A stretch of 64,000 nucleotides of DNA from an uncultured Bacteroidales bacterium (GCA_946183915.1 CAMHDJ010000004.1:1-64000); one strand, 5' to 3'; positions 41,378 through 49,541 are shown, numbered from the stretch's first letter. A program made the numbers and translations. Notes: generated from the sequence alone by a model not told the origin.

Positions 41378-42301
41378 ATGAAGAAAACCACTACTGTTTT
41401 GATGCTCGCCGTCTGTGCCGTCGCGATGATGGGCCTCAGCGGCTGCTACCGCGACCATCCGCTCAAGGGCGACCGCGCCAAGCGCCTGGTCAAGAAAGAG
41501 ATGGCTCGCACCTTCGAGAACGAGCAGTCCACCACCCTGGCCGTGGGCTACTACGAGTGCAACGATGACGACGCGCGCTACAAGCTGCGCCAGCTGGCCG
41601 CCAACGAGCTGGTCACCTACAGCTGCGACCGCGTGCAGCGCACCCAGAACGTCCGCAAGTCGCGCCGCGTGCAGAAGGTCATCTACGGCTACTCCTACTA
41701 TGACACGCAGTACTACTACGACACCGAGGAGGTGACCACCTACTTCGTCAACGTGGCACTCACCGAGAAGGGCAAGAAACTGTTGTTCGAGCAGCTCGAC
41801 GCGGTGCCTACGCCCGAGGAGAAGGAGCTGCGCGAGGACTTCGAGCCCGACCTGAGCCAGTATCCCGAAGCGGCGGTCGACTACGACGAGTTCTCCTCCG
41901 GCGCCGCGCCTGCGGCCGAGGATGCCGTGCTGAGCGACGAGGTGGACATCGACGAGGGCGAGGAGGATCACAACTTCGAGGACGAGTTCCAGCCCGACGA
42001 GCCCATGGTGGACGGCGAGGTCGACGGCTACGATGCCTACGCCGCGGCCAAGAGCAAGGAGAAGATCGAGACGGTGCGCGTCAAGACCTTCGACCTCAAG
42101 GTGGTCAAGGTGCGCAACATACGCCAGAACAACAGCGGTGTGCCCACGGCCACGGCCGAGGTGCTCCTCGAGGCTAGCAACGTGACCCCCTTCGGTCGCA
42201 TCCTCAGCAAGGTCTACGACGGCCAGCGCGAACTGATGGACGAGGTGTCGTTCGCCTACTTCCAGGACAAGGGATGGCGCCTGGTCGACCTCGACTTCTG
42301 A
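41378..42301 (+). CDS. hypothetical lipoprotein with acidic linker
   Basis: A 307-residue protein: lipobox ending MMGLSGC; residues 25-150 predict beta/alpha with YSYYDTQYYYDTEEVTTYFVNVALTEKG; residues about 155-225 are strongly acidic (Asp/Glu, few hydrophobics); then a C-terminal domain TVRVKTFDLKVVKVRNI...GWRLVDLDF. No known family recognised. The codons are almost all GC-ending, as in highly expressed genes here. A strong terminator follows. Confidence 0.8.
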   Translation: MKKTTTVLMLAVCAVAMMGLSGCYRDHPLKGDRAKRLVKKEMARTFENEQSTTLAVGYYECNDDDARYKLRQLAANELVTYSCDRVQRTQNVRKSRRVQKVIYGYSYYDTQYYYDTEEVTTYFVNVALTEKGKKLLFEQLDAVPTPEEKELREDFEPDLSQYPEAAVDYDEFSSGAAPAAEDAVLSDEVDIDEGEEDHNFEDEFQPDEPMVDGEVDGYDAYAAAKSKEKIETVRVKTFDLKVVKVRNIRQNNSGVPTATAEVLLEASNVTPFGRILSKVYDGQRELMDEVSFAYFQDKGWRLVDLDF

Positions 42302-42315
42302 CCCGCCTTCCAGCC

Positions 42316-42350
42316 AACGGGGGCGCCGCACGGCGCCCCCGTTGCTTTTG
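42316..42350 (+). terminator. rho-independent terminator
   Basis: A perfect 12-bp stem AACGGGGGCGCC/GGCGCCCCCGTT with a 4-base loop, followed by GCTTTTG. Confidence 0.85.
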
Positions 42351-42459
42351 CCCTCCGGCAGGGGAGGCCGACCTCCGGCGCAAAGGCTGGAAGCGGTGTA
42401 CTACGACGCTGACCGACAGAGGGTTGAAAATAATATTTGGCTATGTCGAAAAATGGGCG

Positions 42460-42467
42460 TATCTTTG
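42460..42467 (+). promoter_or_regulatory. -7 box for tRNA-Ser
   Basis: TATCTTTG, 13 bp before the tRNA 5' end, with TTTGG about 20 bp upstream. Confidence 0.75.
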
Positions 42468-42479
42468 CACATCAATTCA

Positions 42480-42567
<88 letters not shown>

Positions 42568-42597
42568 AAAAGTACTAACCAATTAAACTACAAACAC

Positions 42598-43056
42598 ATG
42601 AAAAAAGCAATGAAATTTCTGACGGTGGCTTTTGTGGCCGCCATGACGCTGGCTGTCACTGGCTGCCAGAAAGACCCCGAAGACCTGATTATCGGCACCT
42701 GGAACGGCACCACGGCCTATTCTACTTTCACCATCACCGGCTTCGGTGAGGAGATCGACGGCACGACGGCCGACACCATCACCATGGCAGAGGGCGATTA
42801 CGTCTACACCTTCAACAAGGACAACACCATGACGATCCACTCCGTGGACGAGGAAAGTGGTACGGCAACGGACAGCCAAGCCACCTACACTATCAACGAC
42901 AAGACGCTCACCATCACCATGGAAGGCGAGCCGCAGGAGATGACCATTGTCGAGATCAGCAAGAAAGATCTCGTCCTCTCCTACACCGTCAGCATGGCGC
43001 AAGGCGAGGGGTCGATGACTTTGGGTACGGAGATCCACTTCAAGAAAGCCAAGTAA
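42598..43056 (+). CDS. lipocalin-like lipoprotein
   Basis: A 152-residue lipoprotein: MKKAMKFLTVAFVAAMTLAVTGC signal with lipobox, then KDPEDLIIGTWNGT, the typical start of Bacteroidota lipocalin-like domains, and repeated beta strands ending IHFKKAK. The next gene encodes a diverged paralogue. Function unknown. Confidence 0.82.
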   Translation: MKKAMKFLTVAFVAAMTLAVTGCQKDPEDLIIGTWNGTTAYSTFTITGFGEEIDGTTADTITMAEGDYVYTFNKDNTMTIHSVDEESGTATDSQATYTINDKTLTITMEGEPQEMTIVEISKKDLVLSYTVSMAQGEGSMTLGTEIHFKKAK

Positions 43057-43091
43057 AAACCCCTTAAATTAAAAACGTTATAAAGAATTTA

Positions 43092-43544
43092 TTGAAAACG
43101 GTGGCGGTGGCCCTCTGCACCGCCTTGACGCTGGGCCTGGTGGGCTGCCAGCCCGACAACGAGGACCTCATCATCGGCTCGTGGCAGGTCGTGGGCTGTA
43201 CCATTACCGAGACTGTTGACGGTCAAAGCAGTACAAGAACGGAGGCTCTTCCGGTTGGGTACAGTGAGACTTGTACGTTCAACAAGGATAACACTTTTGT
43301 CGGCAAACGGACTGGAGGGGGCGGTAGCGATACCTATCAGGGTACCTATTCGCTCAGCGACGACCAGCTTACCATTGCTGTCAACTCCGACTGGCAGGAC
43401 GACGAGGGCGAGTGGCACAGCACGGTCGATACCAAAACCGCTACCATTAAGAATCTCGACAAGAAGGAGTTGGTGATGGTGTGGACCGAGACGGAGGGCT
43501 CGAATTATACCTATTCGGTGGAATACAAGCTCAAGAAGATGTGA
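43092..43544 (+). CDS. lipocalin-like lipoprotein, paralogue without ATG start
   Basis: A 150-residue paralogue of the preceding protein: hydrophobic signal TVAVALCTALTLGLVGC, then QPDNEDLIIGSWQVVG and YSVEYKLKKM at the end. No ATG is available; TTG at 43092 is the likely start. Upstream in frame ATA AAG AAT TTA TTG AAA mirrors the paralogue's start, suggesting an ATG changed to ATA at 43080. A terminator follows. Confidence 0.75.
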   Translation: MKTVAVALCTALTLGLVGCQPDNEDLIIGSWQVVGCTITETVDGQSSTRTEALPVGYSETCTFNKDNTFVGKRTGGGGSDTYQGTYSLSDDQLTIAVNSDWQDDEGEWHSTVDTKTATIKNLDKKELVMVWTETEGSNYTYSVEYKLKKM

Positions 43545-43569
43545 TTCGACGCTGACTGGAAAACAATGG

Positions 43570-43610
43570 CCTGGGCGGCGCTCGCTGAGCGCCGCCCAGG
43601 TTTTTATTTT
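43570..43610 (+). terminator. rho-independent terminator
   Basis: A 14-bp perfect stem CCTGGGCGGCGCTC and complement, 3-base loop, followed by TTTTTATTTT. Confidence 0.93.
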
Positions 43611-43674
43611 ATTCGTCGCCCACGCACAATAAACCCATGGCGGTGGCGTTATATATGCTAAAATTTATATCAAG

Positions 43675-44949
43675 ATGTTACAACTGCAATACATAAAAGA
43701 CCATCGTGAGGAGTGTATCTCCCGCTTGAAAATCAAGAATGTGAAGGATGTCGAGGCCCGCCTGGCCGAGATCCTGGAACTCGACGCCCAGCGCCGCGCC
43801 CTGCAGGTGAAGGCCGACGCCGTCAAGGCCGAGCAGAACCGCATGGCCAAGGAGATCGGCATGCTGATGAAACAGGGCAAGAAGGAGGAGGCCGAGGCCG
43901 CCAAGGCCCGCACCGCCGAGCTGAAGGGCGAGGAGAAAGCCCTCAGCGAGGAGCAGGCCGCCACCGAGAAGACCCTCAACGAGAAGCTCATCTCGCTGCC
44001 CAACGCGCCGCATCCCTCGGTGCCGTGCGGCACCAGCGAGGCCGACAATGTGGTGGTGGGCGAGTTCGGCACGAAGCCCGACCTGCCCGCCGATGCCTTG
44101 CCCCACTGGGACCTCTGCGCCAAGTACGACATCATCGACTTCGAGTTGGGCAACAAGGTGACCGGCGCCGGCTTCCCCTTCTACAAGGGCAAGGGTGCCC
44201 GTCTGCAGCGTGCCCTGATCAACTTCTTCCTCAACGAGGCCGCCGACGCGGGCTTCGTGGAGGTTCAGCCCCCGCTGATGGTCAACGAAGCCTCGGGTCT
44301 CGGCACCGGCCAGCTGCCCGACAAGGAGGGTCAGATGTACGCCATCCCGCTCGACGGCTTCTACATGATCCCCACGGCCGAAGTGCCTATCACCAACATC
44401 TTCCGTGGCGAGGTGGTCGACGCCAAGCAGTTCCCCATCAAGCGAGTGGGCTACAGCGAGTGCTTCCGCCGCGAGGCCGGCAGCTACGGCAAGGACGTCC
44501 GCGGCCTGAACCGTCTGCACGAGTTCTCGAAGGTTGAGATTGTTGTCATCGAGCACCCCGACCGCTCCTACGACATGCTGGAGGAGATGAAGCGCCACGT
44601 GGGCGGCCTGCTCGACAAGCTGGGTTTGCCCTACCACATCCTCAAGCTCTGCGGAGGCGACATCAGCTTCACCTCGGCCATGACCTTCGACTTCGAGGTG
44701 TGGAGCGCCGCACAGAAACGCTGGCTCGAGGTGAGCTCGGTATCCAACTTCGAGACCTTCCAGGCCAACCGCATGAAGCTCCGCTTCAAGGACGAGAACG
44801 GCAAGATGCAGCTCTGCCACACGCTGAACGGCTCGGCCCTGGCCCTACCGCGCATCGTCGCCGCCCTGCTGGAGAACAACCAGACGCCCGACGGAATCGT
44901 CATGCCCGAGTGCCTGAGACCCTATCTTGGATTTGATGTTATTGATTAG
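43675..44949 (+). CDS. serS: seryl-tRNA synthetase
   Basis: A 424-residue class II aminoacyl-tRNA synthetase. The N-terminal coiled-coil tRNA arm runs to about residue 105 (Lys/Glu/Ala-rich heptads). Motif 2 is CFRREAGSYGKDVRGLNRLHEF and motif 3 ALALPRIVAALLENNQ. It is followed by 9-bp repeats and the four-helix-bundle ORF. Confidence 0.97.
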   Translation: MLQLQYIKDHREECISRLKIKNVKDVEARLAEILELDAQRRALQVKADAVKAEQNRMAKEIGMLMKQGKKEEAEAAKARTAELKGEEKALSEEQAATEKTLNEKLISLPNAPHPSVPCGTSEADNVVVGEFGTKPDLPADALPHWDLCAKYDIIDFELGNKVTGAGFPFYKGKGARLQRALINFFLNEAADAGFVEVQPPLMVNEASGLGTGQLPDKEGQMYAIPLDGFYMIPTAEVPITNIFRGEVVDAKQFPIKRVGYSECFRREAGSYGKDVRGLNRLHEFSKVEIVVIEHPDRSYDMLEEMKRHVGGLLDKLGLPYHILKLCGGDISFTSAMTFDFEVWSAAQKRWLEVSSVSNFETFQANRMKLRFKDENGKMQLCHTLNGSALALPRIVAALLENNQTPDGIVMPECLRPYLGFDVID

Positions 44950-44950
44950 T

Positions 44951-45003
44951 AGTGAGAGAAGTGAGGGAAGTGAAAGAAGTGAAAGAAGTGAAAGAAGTGA
45001 AAG
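44951..45003. repeat. 9-bp tandem repeat AGTGAAAGA, left of four-helix-bundle gene
   Basis: Six units: AGTGAGAGA, AGTGAGGGA and four AGTGAAAGA, starting 1-2 bp after the serS stop. Complementary units in inverted order lie at 45493-45528, on the other side of the gene at 45040. Confidence 0.9.
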
Positions 45004-45039
45004 ACGATAGCGGTTTCTCTCACATATACTAAGAAAAAT

Positions 45040-45432
45040 ATGGATGCCAGATATGGTTTTCAACGGGTAGTGGCGTGGCAAAAAGCGCATGCTTTTGTAG
45101 TGCTTGTCTACAAAGTCACTCGAACATTCCCTGACGACGAACGATTTGGACTGACATCTCAGTTCAGACGAGCAGCGGTTTCGATAGAAGCAAATATTGC
45201 TGAGGGTTACAAGAAGATTAGCAAGGCCGACAAGTTGCGCTTCTATAATATATCGCAAGGCAGTCTTGAAGAATGCAGGAATTATGTTATCCTTTCATAC
45301 GATCTAAACTATATAGACGAAAGATTGTTTGACCAATTATGTGACGCGTTGGAGGATGCCAGCCGGTTGATTAACGCCTATTGTGAAAGTATTGTAAGAG
45401 ATGTGGCGATGAGGAACGATGATTTAAAGTGA
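45040..45432 (+). CDS. four helix bundle protein (23S rRNA intervening-sequence ORF family)
   Basis: A 130-residue helical protein of the four-helix-bundle/S23 family, with the usual QRVVAWQKAHAFVVLVY, FGLTSQFRRAAVSIEANIAEGY and FYNISQGSLEECRNYVILSYDL. Members were first seen as ORFs within intervening sequences of 23S rRNA genes, and the diversity-generating-retroelement protein Avd is related. It is AT-richer than its neighbours and flanked by 9-bp repeats in inverted orientation, so it looks like a cassette inserted between serS and fprA. Confidence 0.9.
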   Translation: MDARYGFQRVVAWQKAHAFVVLVYKVTRTFPDDERFGLTSQFRRAAVSIEANIAEGYKKISKADKLRFYNISQGSLEECRNYVILSYDLNYIDERLFDQLCDALEDASRLINAYCESIVRDVAMRNDDLK

Positions 45433-45492
45433 ATTAAAAAAACAATATAAAGAAGGAAAGAATGCATAAGACTAAGGAAGGCGAGGTATTGT

Positions 45493-45528
45493 CTTTCACT
45501 TCTGTCACTTCTCTCCCTTCTTTCAATT
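45493..45528. repeat. 9-bp tandem repeat TTTCACTTC, right of four-helix-bundle gene
   Basis: Four units TTTCACTTC, TGTCACTTC, TCTCCCTTC, TTTCAATTC, complementary to those at 44951. They end 10 bp before the fprA ATG. Confidence 0.9.
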
Positions 45529-45538
45529 CTTAAAGAAA

Positions 45539-46735
45539 ATGCAAAACATACAGAAAATACACGAAAACCTGATCTATGTCGGTGCCAGCGACCGTCGCCT
45601 GGCCCTGTTTGAGAATGTGTACCCCATTCCGCGTGGGGTGAGCTATAACAGCTATGTGTTGCTGGACGAGAAGACGGTGCTCTTCGACACCGTCGACGCC
45701 TCGGTGGCCCAGCAGTTCTACGAGAACGTCGAGGCCGCCCTCGCCTGCCGCAAACTGGACTACGTGGTGGTGCACCACATGGAGCCCGACCACGCCGCCA
45801 CGCTGATGGATCTCCTGCTGCGTCATCCTGAGGCCACGGTGGTCACCACCGCCAAGGCCGCCCAGATGATCGAGCAGTTCTTCGGTGCCAAGCCTGCCAA
45901 TGTGCAGGCTGTCAAAGAGGGCGATACCCTCGCCACCGGCACCCACACGCTTGTCTTCACCATGGCCCCCATGGTGCACTGGCCCGAGGTGATGATGACC
46001 TACGACAGCACCAGCAAGACCCTCTTCTCCGCCGACGCCTTCGGCACCTTTGGCGCCCTCAGCGGCAACCTCTTCGCCGACGAGGTGAACTTCGAGCACG
46101 AGTGGCTCAACGACGCCCGCCGCTACTACATCAATATCGTGGGCAAGTACGGTCTGCAGGTGCAGAACGTTCTGAAGAAGGCCGCCACGCTCGACATCCA
46201 GATGATCTGTCCGCTGCACGGTCCGGTGTGGCGCGAGAACCTCGGTTGGTTCATTGGCAAGCACGACACTTGGAGTAAGTACGAGCCCGAGGATAGGGGA
46301 GTGGTCATCATCTATAGCAGCATCTACGGCCACACCGAAGCCGCCGCCCTGCGTCTGGGCACGCTGCTCTCGGAGCGTGGTGTGCGTGGCATCAAGGCCT
46401 ACGACGCCAGCCACACGCACGCCAGCAAGCTGGTGGCCGAGTGCTTCCGCGCCAGCCATGTGGTCCTGGCTTCCAGCACCTACAACAATGGCATCTTTAC
46501 CCCCATGGAGAGCCTCCTGGCCGACCTCAAGGCCCATGCCTGGCAGAAGCGCACCGTTGCTCTCATCGAAAACGGCAGCTGGGCCGCGCAGAGCGGCAAA
46601 CTGATGCGCGCCGAGCTGGAGCAGATGAAGGACATCGCCATCGTCGGCGATACGGTATCGCTCAAGAGCGCCGCCACCCCCGCCCAGGAGGAGCAGCTCG
46701 CCGCCCTGGCCGACGCGATTGTCGCCACTCTTTAA
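45539..46735 (+). CDS. fprA: FprA-type flavo-diiron protein (O2/NO reductase)
   Basis: A 398-residue A-type flavoprotein: an N-terminal metallo-beta-lactamase-like diiron domain with HHMEPDH (His80, Glu82, Asp84, His85) and HGPVWREN, and a C-terminal flavodoxin domain starting GVVIIYSSIYGHTEAAAL. It reduces O2 to water or NO to N2O. The next gene encodes its usual electron donor, a flavin reductase-rubredoxin fusion. Role: protection of an anaerobe. Confidence 0.95.
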   Translation: MQNIQKIHENLIYVGASDRRLALFENVYPIPRGVSYNSYVLLDEKTVLFDTVDASVAQQFYENVEAALACRKLDYVVVHHMEPDHAATLMDLLLRHPEATVVTTAKAAQMIEQFFGAKPANVQAVKEGDTLATGTHTLVFTMAPMVHWPEVMMTYDSTSKTLFSADAFGTFGALSGNLFADEVNFEHEWLNDARRYYINIVGKYGLQVQNVLKKAATLDIQMICPLHGPVWRENLGWFIGKHDTWSKYEPEDRGVVIIYSSIYGHTEAAALRLGTLLSERGVRGIKAYDASHTHASKLVAECFRASHVVLASSTYNNGIFTPMESLLADLKAHAWQKRTVALIENGSWAAQSGKLMRAELEQMKDIAIVGDTVSLKSAATPAQEEQLAALADAIVATL

Positions 46736-46760
46736 ACCTTAAACTTTAAACCATAAACCA
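46734..46760. repeat. heptamer CTTAAAC array before hrb
   Basis: TTAAACCTTAAACTTTAAAC run ending 6 bp before the ATG; matches 28711-28741. Confidence 0.8.
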
Positions 46761-46766
46761 ATAATC

Positions 46767-47435
46767 ATGATTGACAACAAAGCCCTTTTCACCATTGGTT
46801 ACGGCCTATATGTCCTTGTCGCCCGGCAGGGCGACAAGGACAACGCCTGTATCATCAACGTGGCCCAGCAGGTCAGCAGCGACCCGCTGCAGCTGATGAT
46901 CTGCGTCAATAAGGCGAACCTCACGCACGACATGGTGCTGCGCACGCTGAAGTTCAACCTCTGTCCCCTCAGCGAGGAGGCCACCATGAAGCCCTTCCAG
47001 CACTTCGGCTTCCAGAGCGGCCGCGATGTAGACAAGTTCGCCGGCTGCGAGCAGGAGCTGCGTACGGAGAACGGCCTGCTGTACCTGCCGAAGTTCATCA
47101 ATGCCGTCATCAGCTGCGTCGTCACCAAGAGCATCGACCTCGGCAGCCACACCATGTTCATCGCCATGCCGCTGGAGGCCCGTATCCTCAGCGACAGCCC
47201 GTCCATCACCTACGCCTACTACCAGCAGCACATCAAACAAGTGGGTGGTGGGCAGTTGAAAGTGGATAGCAATAGTGGTCAGGTGCCACCCACTACCCAC
47301 TCCACACTACCCACTCAAAAGAAGTGGGTCTGCGACGTCTGCGGCTACGTCTACGAAGGCGACTCTCTGCCACCCGACTTCATCTGCCCCTGGTGCAAGC
47401 ACCCTGCCAGCGACTTCCGCTTGATGGAACAATAA
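46767..47435 (+). CDS. hrb: high-molecular-weight rubredoxin (flavin reductase-rubredoxin fusion)
   Basis: A 222-residue fusion: residues 1-155 are a flavin reductase domain (FTIGYGLYVLVARQGDKDNACIINVAQQV), residues 184-222 a rubredoxin with [10 protein letters not shown] and ICPWCKHPAS. Such Hrb proteins pass electrons from NAD(P)H to FprA, as known in Moorella. The linker (about 157-182, GGGQLKVDSNSGQVPPTTHS...) is encoded by a heptamer repeat element at 47238-47315. Its 3' end is duplicated at 48326-48384 beyond the DinD-like gene. Confidence 0.93.
   Translation: MIDNKALFTIGYGLYVLVARQGDKDNACIINVAQQVSSDPLQLMICVNKANLTHDMVLRTLKFNLCPLSEEATMKPFQHFGFQSGRDVDKFAGCEQELRTENGLLYLPKFINAVISCVVTKSIDLGSHTMFIAMPLEARILSDSPSITYAYYQQHIKQVGGGQLKVDSNSGQVPPTTHSTLPTQKKWVCDVCGYVYEGDSLPPDFICPWCKHPASDFRLMEQ
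47238..47315. repeat. in-frame palindromic heptamer element in hrb linker
   Basis: Left arm units AGTGGGT, GGTGGGC, AGTTGAA, AGTGGAT; right arm ACCCACT, ACCCACTCC, ACTACCC, ACTC, inverted. It lies exactly between the flavin reductase and rubredoxin domains and keeps the frame. Confidence 0.82.
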
Positions 47436-47448
47436 TATAGTACTTACT

Positions 47449-48312
47449 GTGACACAGAGACAAGCATTACAGCTGTTCGAAGAGAAGAAGGTACGCACCG
47501 TATGGGACGACCAGGAGGAGAAATGGTATTTCTCCATTGTCGACGTCGTGGCCATTCTCTCGGAAAGCACTAATCCTCAGACTTATTGGCGTGTTCTTAA
47601 GAACCGGTTGGCCAAAGAAGGAAATGAAACCGTTACAAATTGTAACGCTTTTAAGATGCCCGCCGCCGACGGCAAGATGCGTCTGACCGATGTGGCTGAC
47701 ACAGAGCAACTCTTCCGCCTCATCCAGTCCATCCCGTCGCCCAAGGCGGAACCATTCAAGCAGTGGATGGCCGAGGTGGCTGCCCAACGGCTGGAACAGA
47801 TGCAGGACCCAGAGCTTAACTTTGACCAAGCCTACGCCGACTATCGAAGGTTGGGCTATTCCGACAAGTGGATCAACCAGCGCTTGCGTGGTATCGAGGT
47901 GCGCAAGGAACTAACAGACGAGTGGAACCGCGCCGGTGTCACCGAGCAGACGCAGTATGCCTCGCTGACCGACATCATCACACGCGGATGGAGCGGGAAG
48001 TCAACAAAACAATACAAACAATATAAAGGACTGAAGAAGGAGAAACTGCGCGACAACATGACCAACATCGAGCTGGCGCTGAACACCCTGGCCGAAGCTT
48101 CTGCCGCGGAAATCAGCAAGGCGCAGAACCCGAAAGGTTTCAAACAGAGTGCCAAAGTTGCGCAGCAGGGAGGCAAGATAGCCGGCGATGCCCGAAGGCA
48201 GTTGGAACAACGCGTAGGCCATTCCGTCATCTCCCCATCCAAGGCCGCCGACTACCTCCCGCCAGCGCAAGAGCCAGACCAGATTGACACAGGCCGAGAA
48301 GAGGAATCTTGA
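47449..48312 (+). CDS. DinD-like protein with BRO-N domain
   Basis: A 287-residue protein; residues 1-110 are a BRO-N (virus/phage antirepressor-type) domain (VRTVWDDQEEKWYFSIVDVVAILSES), and the C-terminal half (ITRGWSGKSTKQYKQYKGL, EKLRDNMTNIELALNTLAEAS, GDARRQLEQRVG) resembles DNA-damage-inducible protein D. DinD of E. coli inhibits RecA filaments; role here unknown. It begins with GTG 13 bp after hrb. It sits between hrb and a copy of the hrb 3' end, which suggests that it was inserted with target duplication. Confidence 0.85.
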   Translation: MTQRQALQLFEEKKVRTVWDDQEEKWYFSIVDVVAILSESTNPQTYWRVLKNRLAKEGNETVTNCNAFKMPAADGKMRLTDVADTEQLFRLIQSIPSPKAEPFKQWMAEVAAQRLEQMQDPELNFDQAYADYRRLGYSDKWINQRLRGIEVRKELTDEWNRAGVTEQTQYASLTDIITRGWSGKSTKQYKQYKGLKKEKLRDNMTNIELALNTLAEASAAEISKAQNPKGFKQSAKVAQQGGKIAGDARRQLEQRVGHSVISPSKAADYLPPAQEPDQIDTGREEES

Positions 48313-48325
48313 TCATCAACTTCTT

Positions 48326-48384
48326 CCGACTTCATCTGCCCCAGACGCAAGCACCCCGCCAGCGACTTCAAGCTGGTGGAATAA
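48326..48384 (+). pseudogene. duplicated rubredoxin 3' end
   Basis: Encodes SDFICPRRKHPASDFKLVE and a stop, against PDFICPWCKHPASDFRLMEQ in hrb (47374-47434). The second Cys of the metal site is changed to Arg, so it is non-functional. Confidence 0.85.
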
Positions 48385-48475
48385 TGGTACGTTGCGTTTT
48401 GACGCTCCCGTTAGCGGCACATATATGATTAAGATTGGTAATCACGCGGCAAAGAAAAAGGTGGTGATAAAATAG
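48381..48475 (+). pseudogene. fragment of a T9SS type A sorting domain
   Basis: Encodes GTLRFDAPVSGTYMIKIG and NHAAKKKVVIK then stop, the typical tail of a type A C-terminal sorting domain. The body of that protein is absent. Possibly the remainder of a former gene interrupted by the rearrangement around the DinD-like gene. Confidence 0.75.
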
Positions 48476-48502
48476 CAATCACGTCAAAGCACATATAGAA
48501 AC

Positions 48503-48543
48503 CATGCTCGTGATTCGTACATGATCATGAGCATGTTTTTTTA
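48503..48543 (+). terminator. rho-independent terminator
   Basis: CATGCTC / GAGCATG stem (19-base interior including TGAT/ATCA pairs) then seven to eight T. The remaining sequence to 48760 holds no gene, only the rubredoxin promoter. Confidence 0.8.
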
Positions 48544-48717
48544 TAATAGATACTTATGCATATTTGGATATAAATGATTTCCGGTATATTTGACAAGGCC
48601 GCAAAGAAGGCACATAGAAGCCATGAAGAAGGAGTGAAGAAAGGAACCTGTCGGCCGTTCGCTGCTCAACGGCAAATTCTTTTGCAAAATATTTTTTACC
48701 GATTGCGAAAATAGTCG

Positions 48718-48725
48718 TATCTTTG
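48718..48725 (+). promoter_or_regulatory. -7 box for the rubredoxin-ferritin unit
   Basis: TATCTTTG with TTGCGAAA about 20 bp upstream, 36 bp before the rubredoxin ATG. Confidence 0.75.
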
Positions 48726-48760
48726 CAGCCGAATTATTAACCCTTAAAATCGAAAACAAT

Positions 48761-48919
48761 ATGGAAAAGTATGTTTGCAACGTTTGCGGGTATGTGTATG
48801 ACCCCGCAGTGGGTGACCCCGACAACGGCATCGCTCCCGGCACCAAGTTCGAAGACCTGCCCGCCGACTGGGTGTGCCCGCTATGCTCGGTCGACAAGAC
48901 TCATTTTGAAAAACAATAA
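48761..48919 (+). CDS. rubredoxin
   Basis: A 52-residue rubredoxin: [20 protein letters not shown] and [10 protein letters not shown] give the two CxxC iron ligands, with the typical [11 protein letters not shown]. It carries single electrons to rubrerythrin or FprA. Ferritin follows after 20 bp, so the two are cotranscribed. Confidence 0.97.
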   Translation: MEKYVCNVCGYVYDPAVGDPDNGIAPGTKFEDLPADWVCPLCSVDKTHFEKQ

Positions 48920-48939
48920 ATCAATTAATACCTATTATT

Positions 48940-49455
48940 ATGTTGAATAAGAAAGTTTCCGACCTGCTCAACGAGCAGATCAACAAGGAGCTCTACAGCG
49001 CCTATCTCTATCTGGACATGAACAACTACTTCGACAAGCGCGGCCTCAACGGCTTCGCCAACTGGTACATGATCCAGGCCCAGGAGGAGCGTGACCACGC
49101 CATGCTCATCTACAAGTACATGCAGAACAACGACTGCCCCATCACCCTCAACGCCATCGCCAAGCCCGACAAGAAATACAAGAAAGACATGGACGTGTTG
49201 AAGGCCGGACTGGAGCACGAGGAGTACGTCACCGCCAGCATCCACACCATCTATGATGCCGCTTACAAGGTGAAGGACTTCCGCACCATGCAGTTCCTCG
49301 ACTGGTTCGTCAAGGAGCAGGGCGAGGAGGAGACCAACGCGCGCGACATGATCTCGAAGATGGAACTCTTCGGCAGCGACGCCCGCAGCCTCTACATGCT
49401 CAACCAGGAGCTCGCCGGCCGCACCTACAGCGCCCCGAGTCTGGTGCTCGACTGA
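48940..49455 (+). CDS. ftn: ferritin
   Basis: A 171-residue non-heme ferritin with KELYSAYLYLDMNNYFD and QEERDHAMLIYKYM (ferroxidase Glu and His) and EQGEEETNARDMI. It stores iron and consumes peroxide or O2. Followed by a strong terminator. Confidence 0.95.
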   Translation: MLNKKVSDLLNEQINKELYSAYLYLDMNNYFDKRGLNGFANWYMIQAQEERDHAMLIYKYMQNNDCPITLNAIAKPDKKYKKDMDVLKAGLEHEEYVTASIHTIYDAAYKVKDFRTMQFLDWFVKEQGEEETNARDMISKMELFGSDARSLYMLNQELAGRTYSAPSLVLD

Positions 49456-49481
49456 GCCCCCGCTCGAGGCCCTCAACCCCG

Positions 49482-49511
49482 AAGGCCCCGCCGCACGGCG
49501 GGGCCTTTTTT
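49482..49511 (+). terminator. rho-independent terminator after ferritin
   Basis: AAGGCCCCGCCG/CGGCGGGGCCTT stem with CA loop, then T4-5. Confidence 0.93.
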
Positions 49512-49525
49512 GTTGCCCCAAAAAT

Positions 49526-49541
49526 AGATCGTGCACGATCT
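49526..49541. promoter_or_regulatory. palindrome AGATCGTGCACGATCT, second copy
   Basis: A perfect 16-bp dyad, flanked by AAAT/AATTT as at 25220-25235. Lies between ferritin and rubrerythrin genes, with a degenerate third copy at 49814-49829. A binding site for a dimeric regulator is the likely reading. Confidence 0.5.

Noticed and set aside
44951-45528. Insertion sequence with terminal inverted repeats
   Set aside because: The enclosed gene is a four-helix-bundle protein, not a transposase, and no target duplication was seen; described instead as a cassette.
48284-48475. Stand-alone 63-residue gene
   Set aside because: It is a chance frame joining the end of the DinD-like gene region, an out-of-frame rubredoxin remnant and a sorting-domain fragment.
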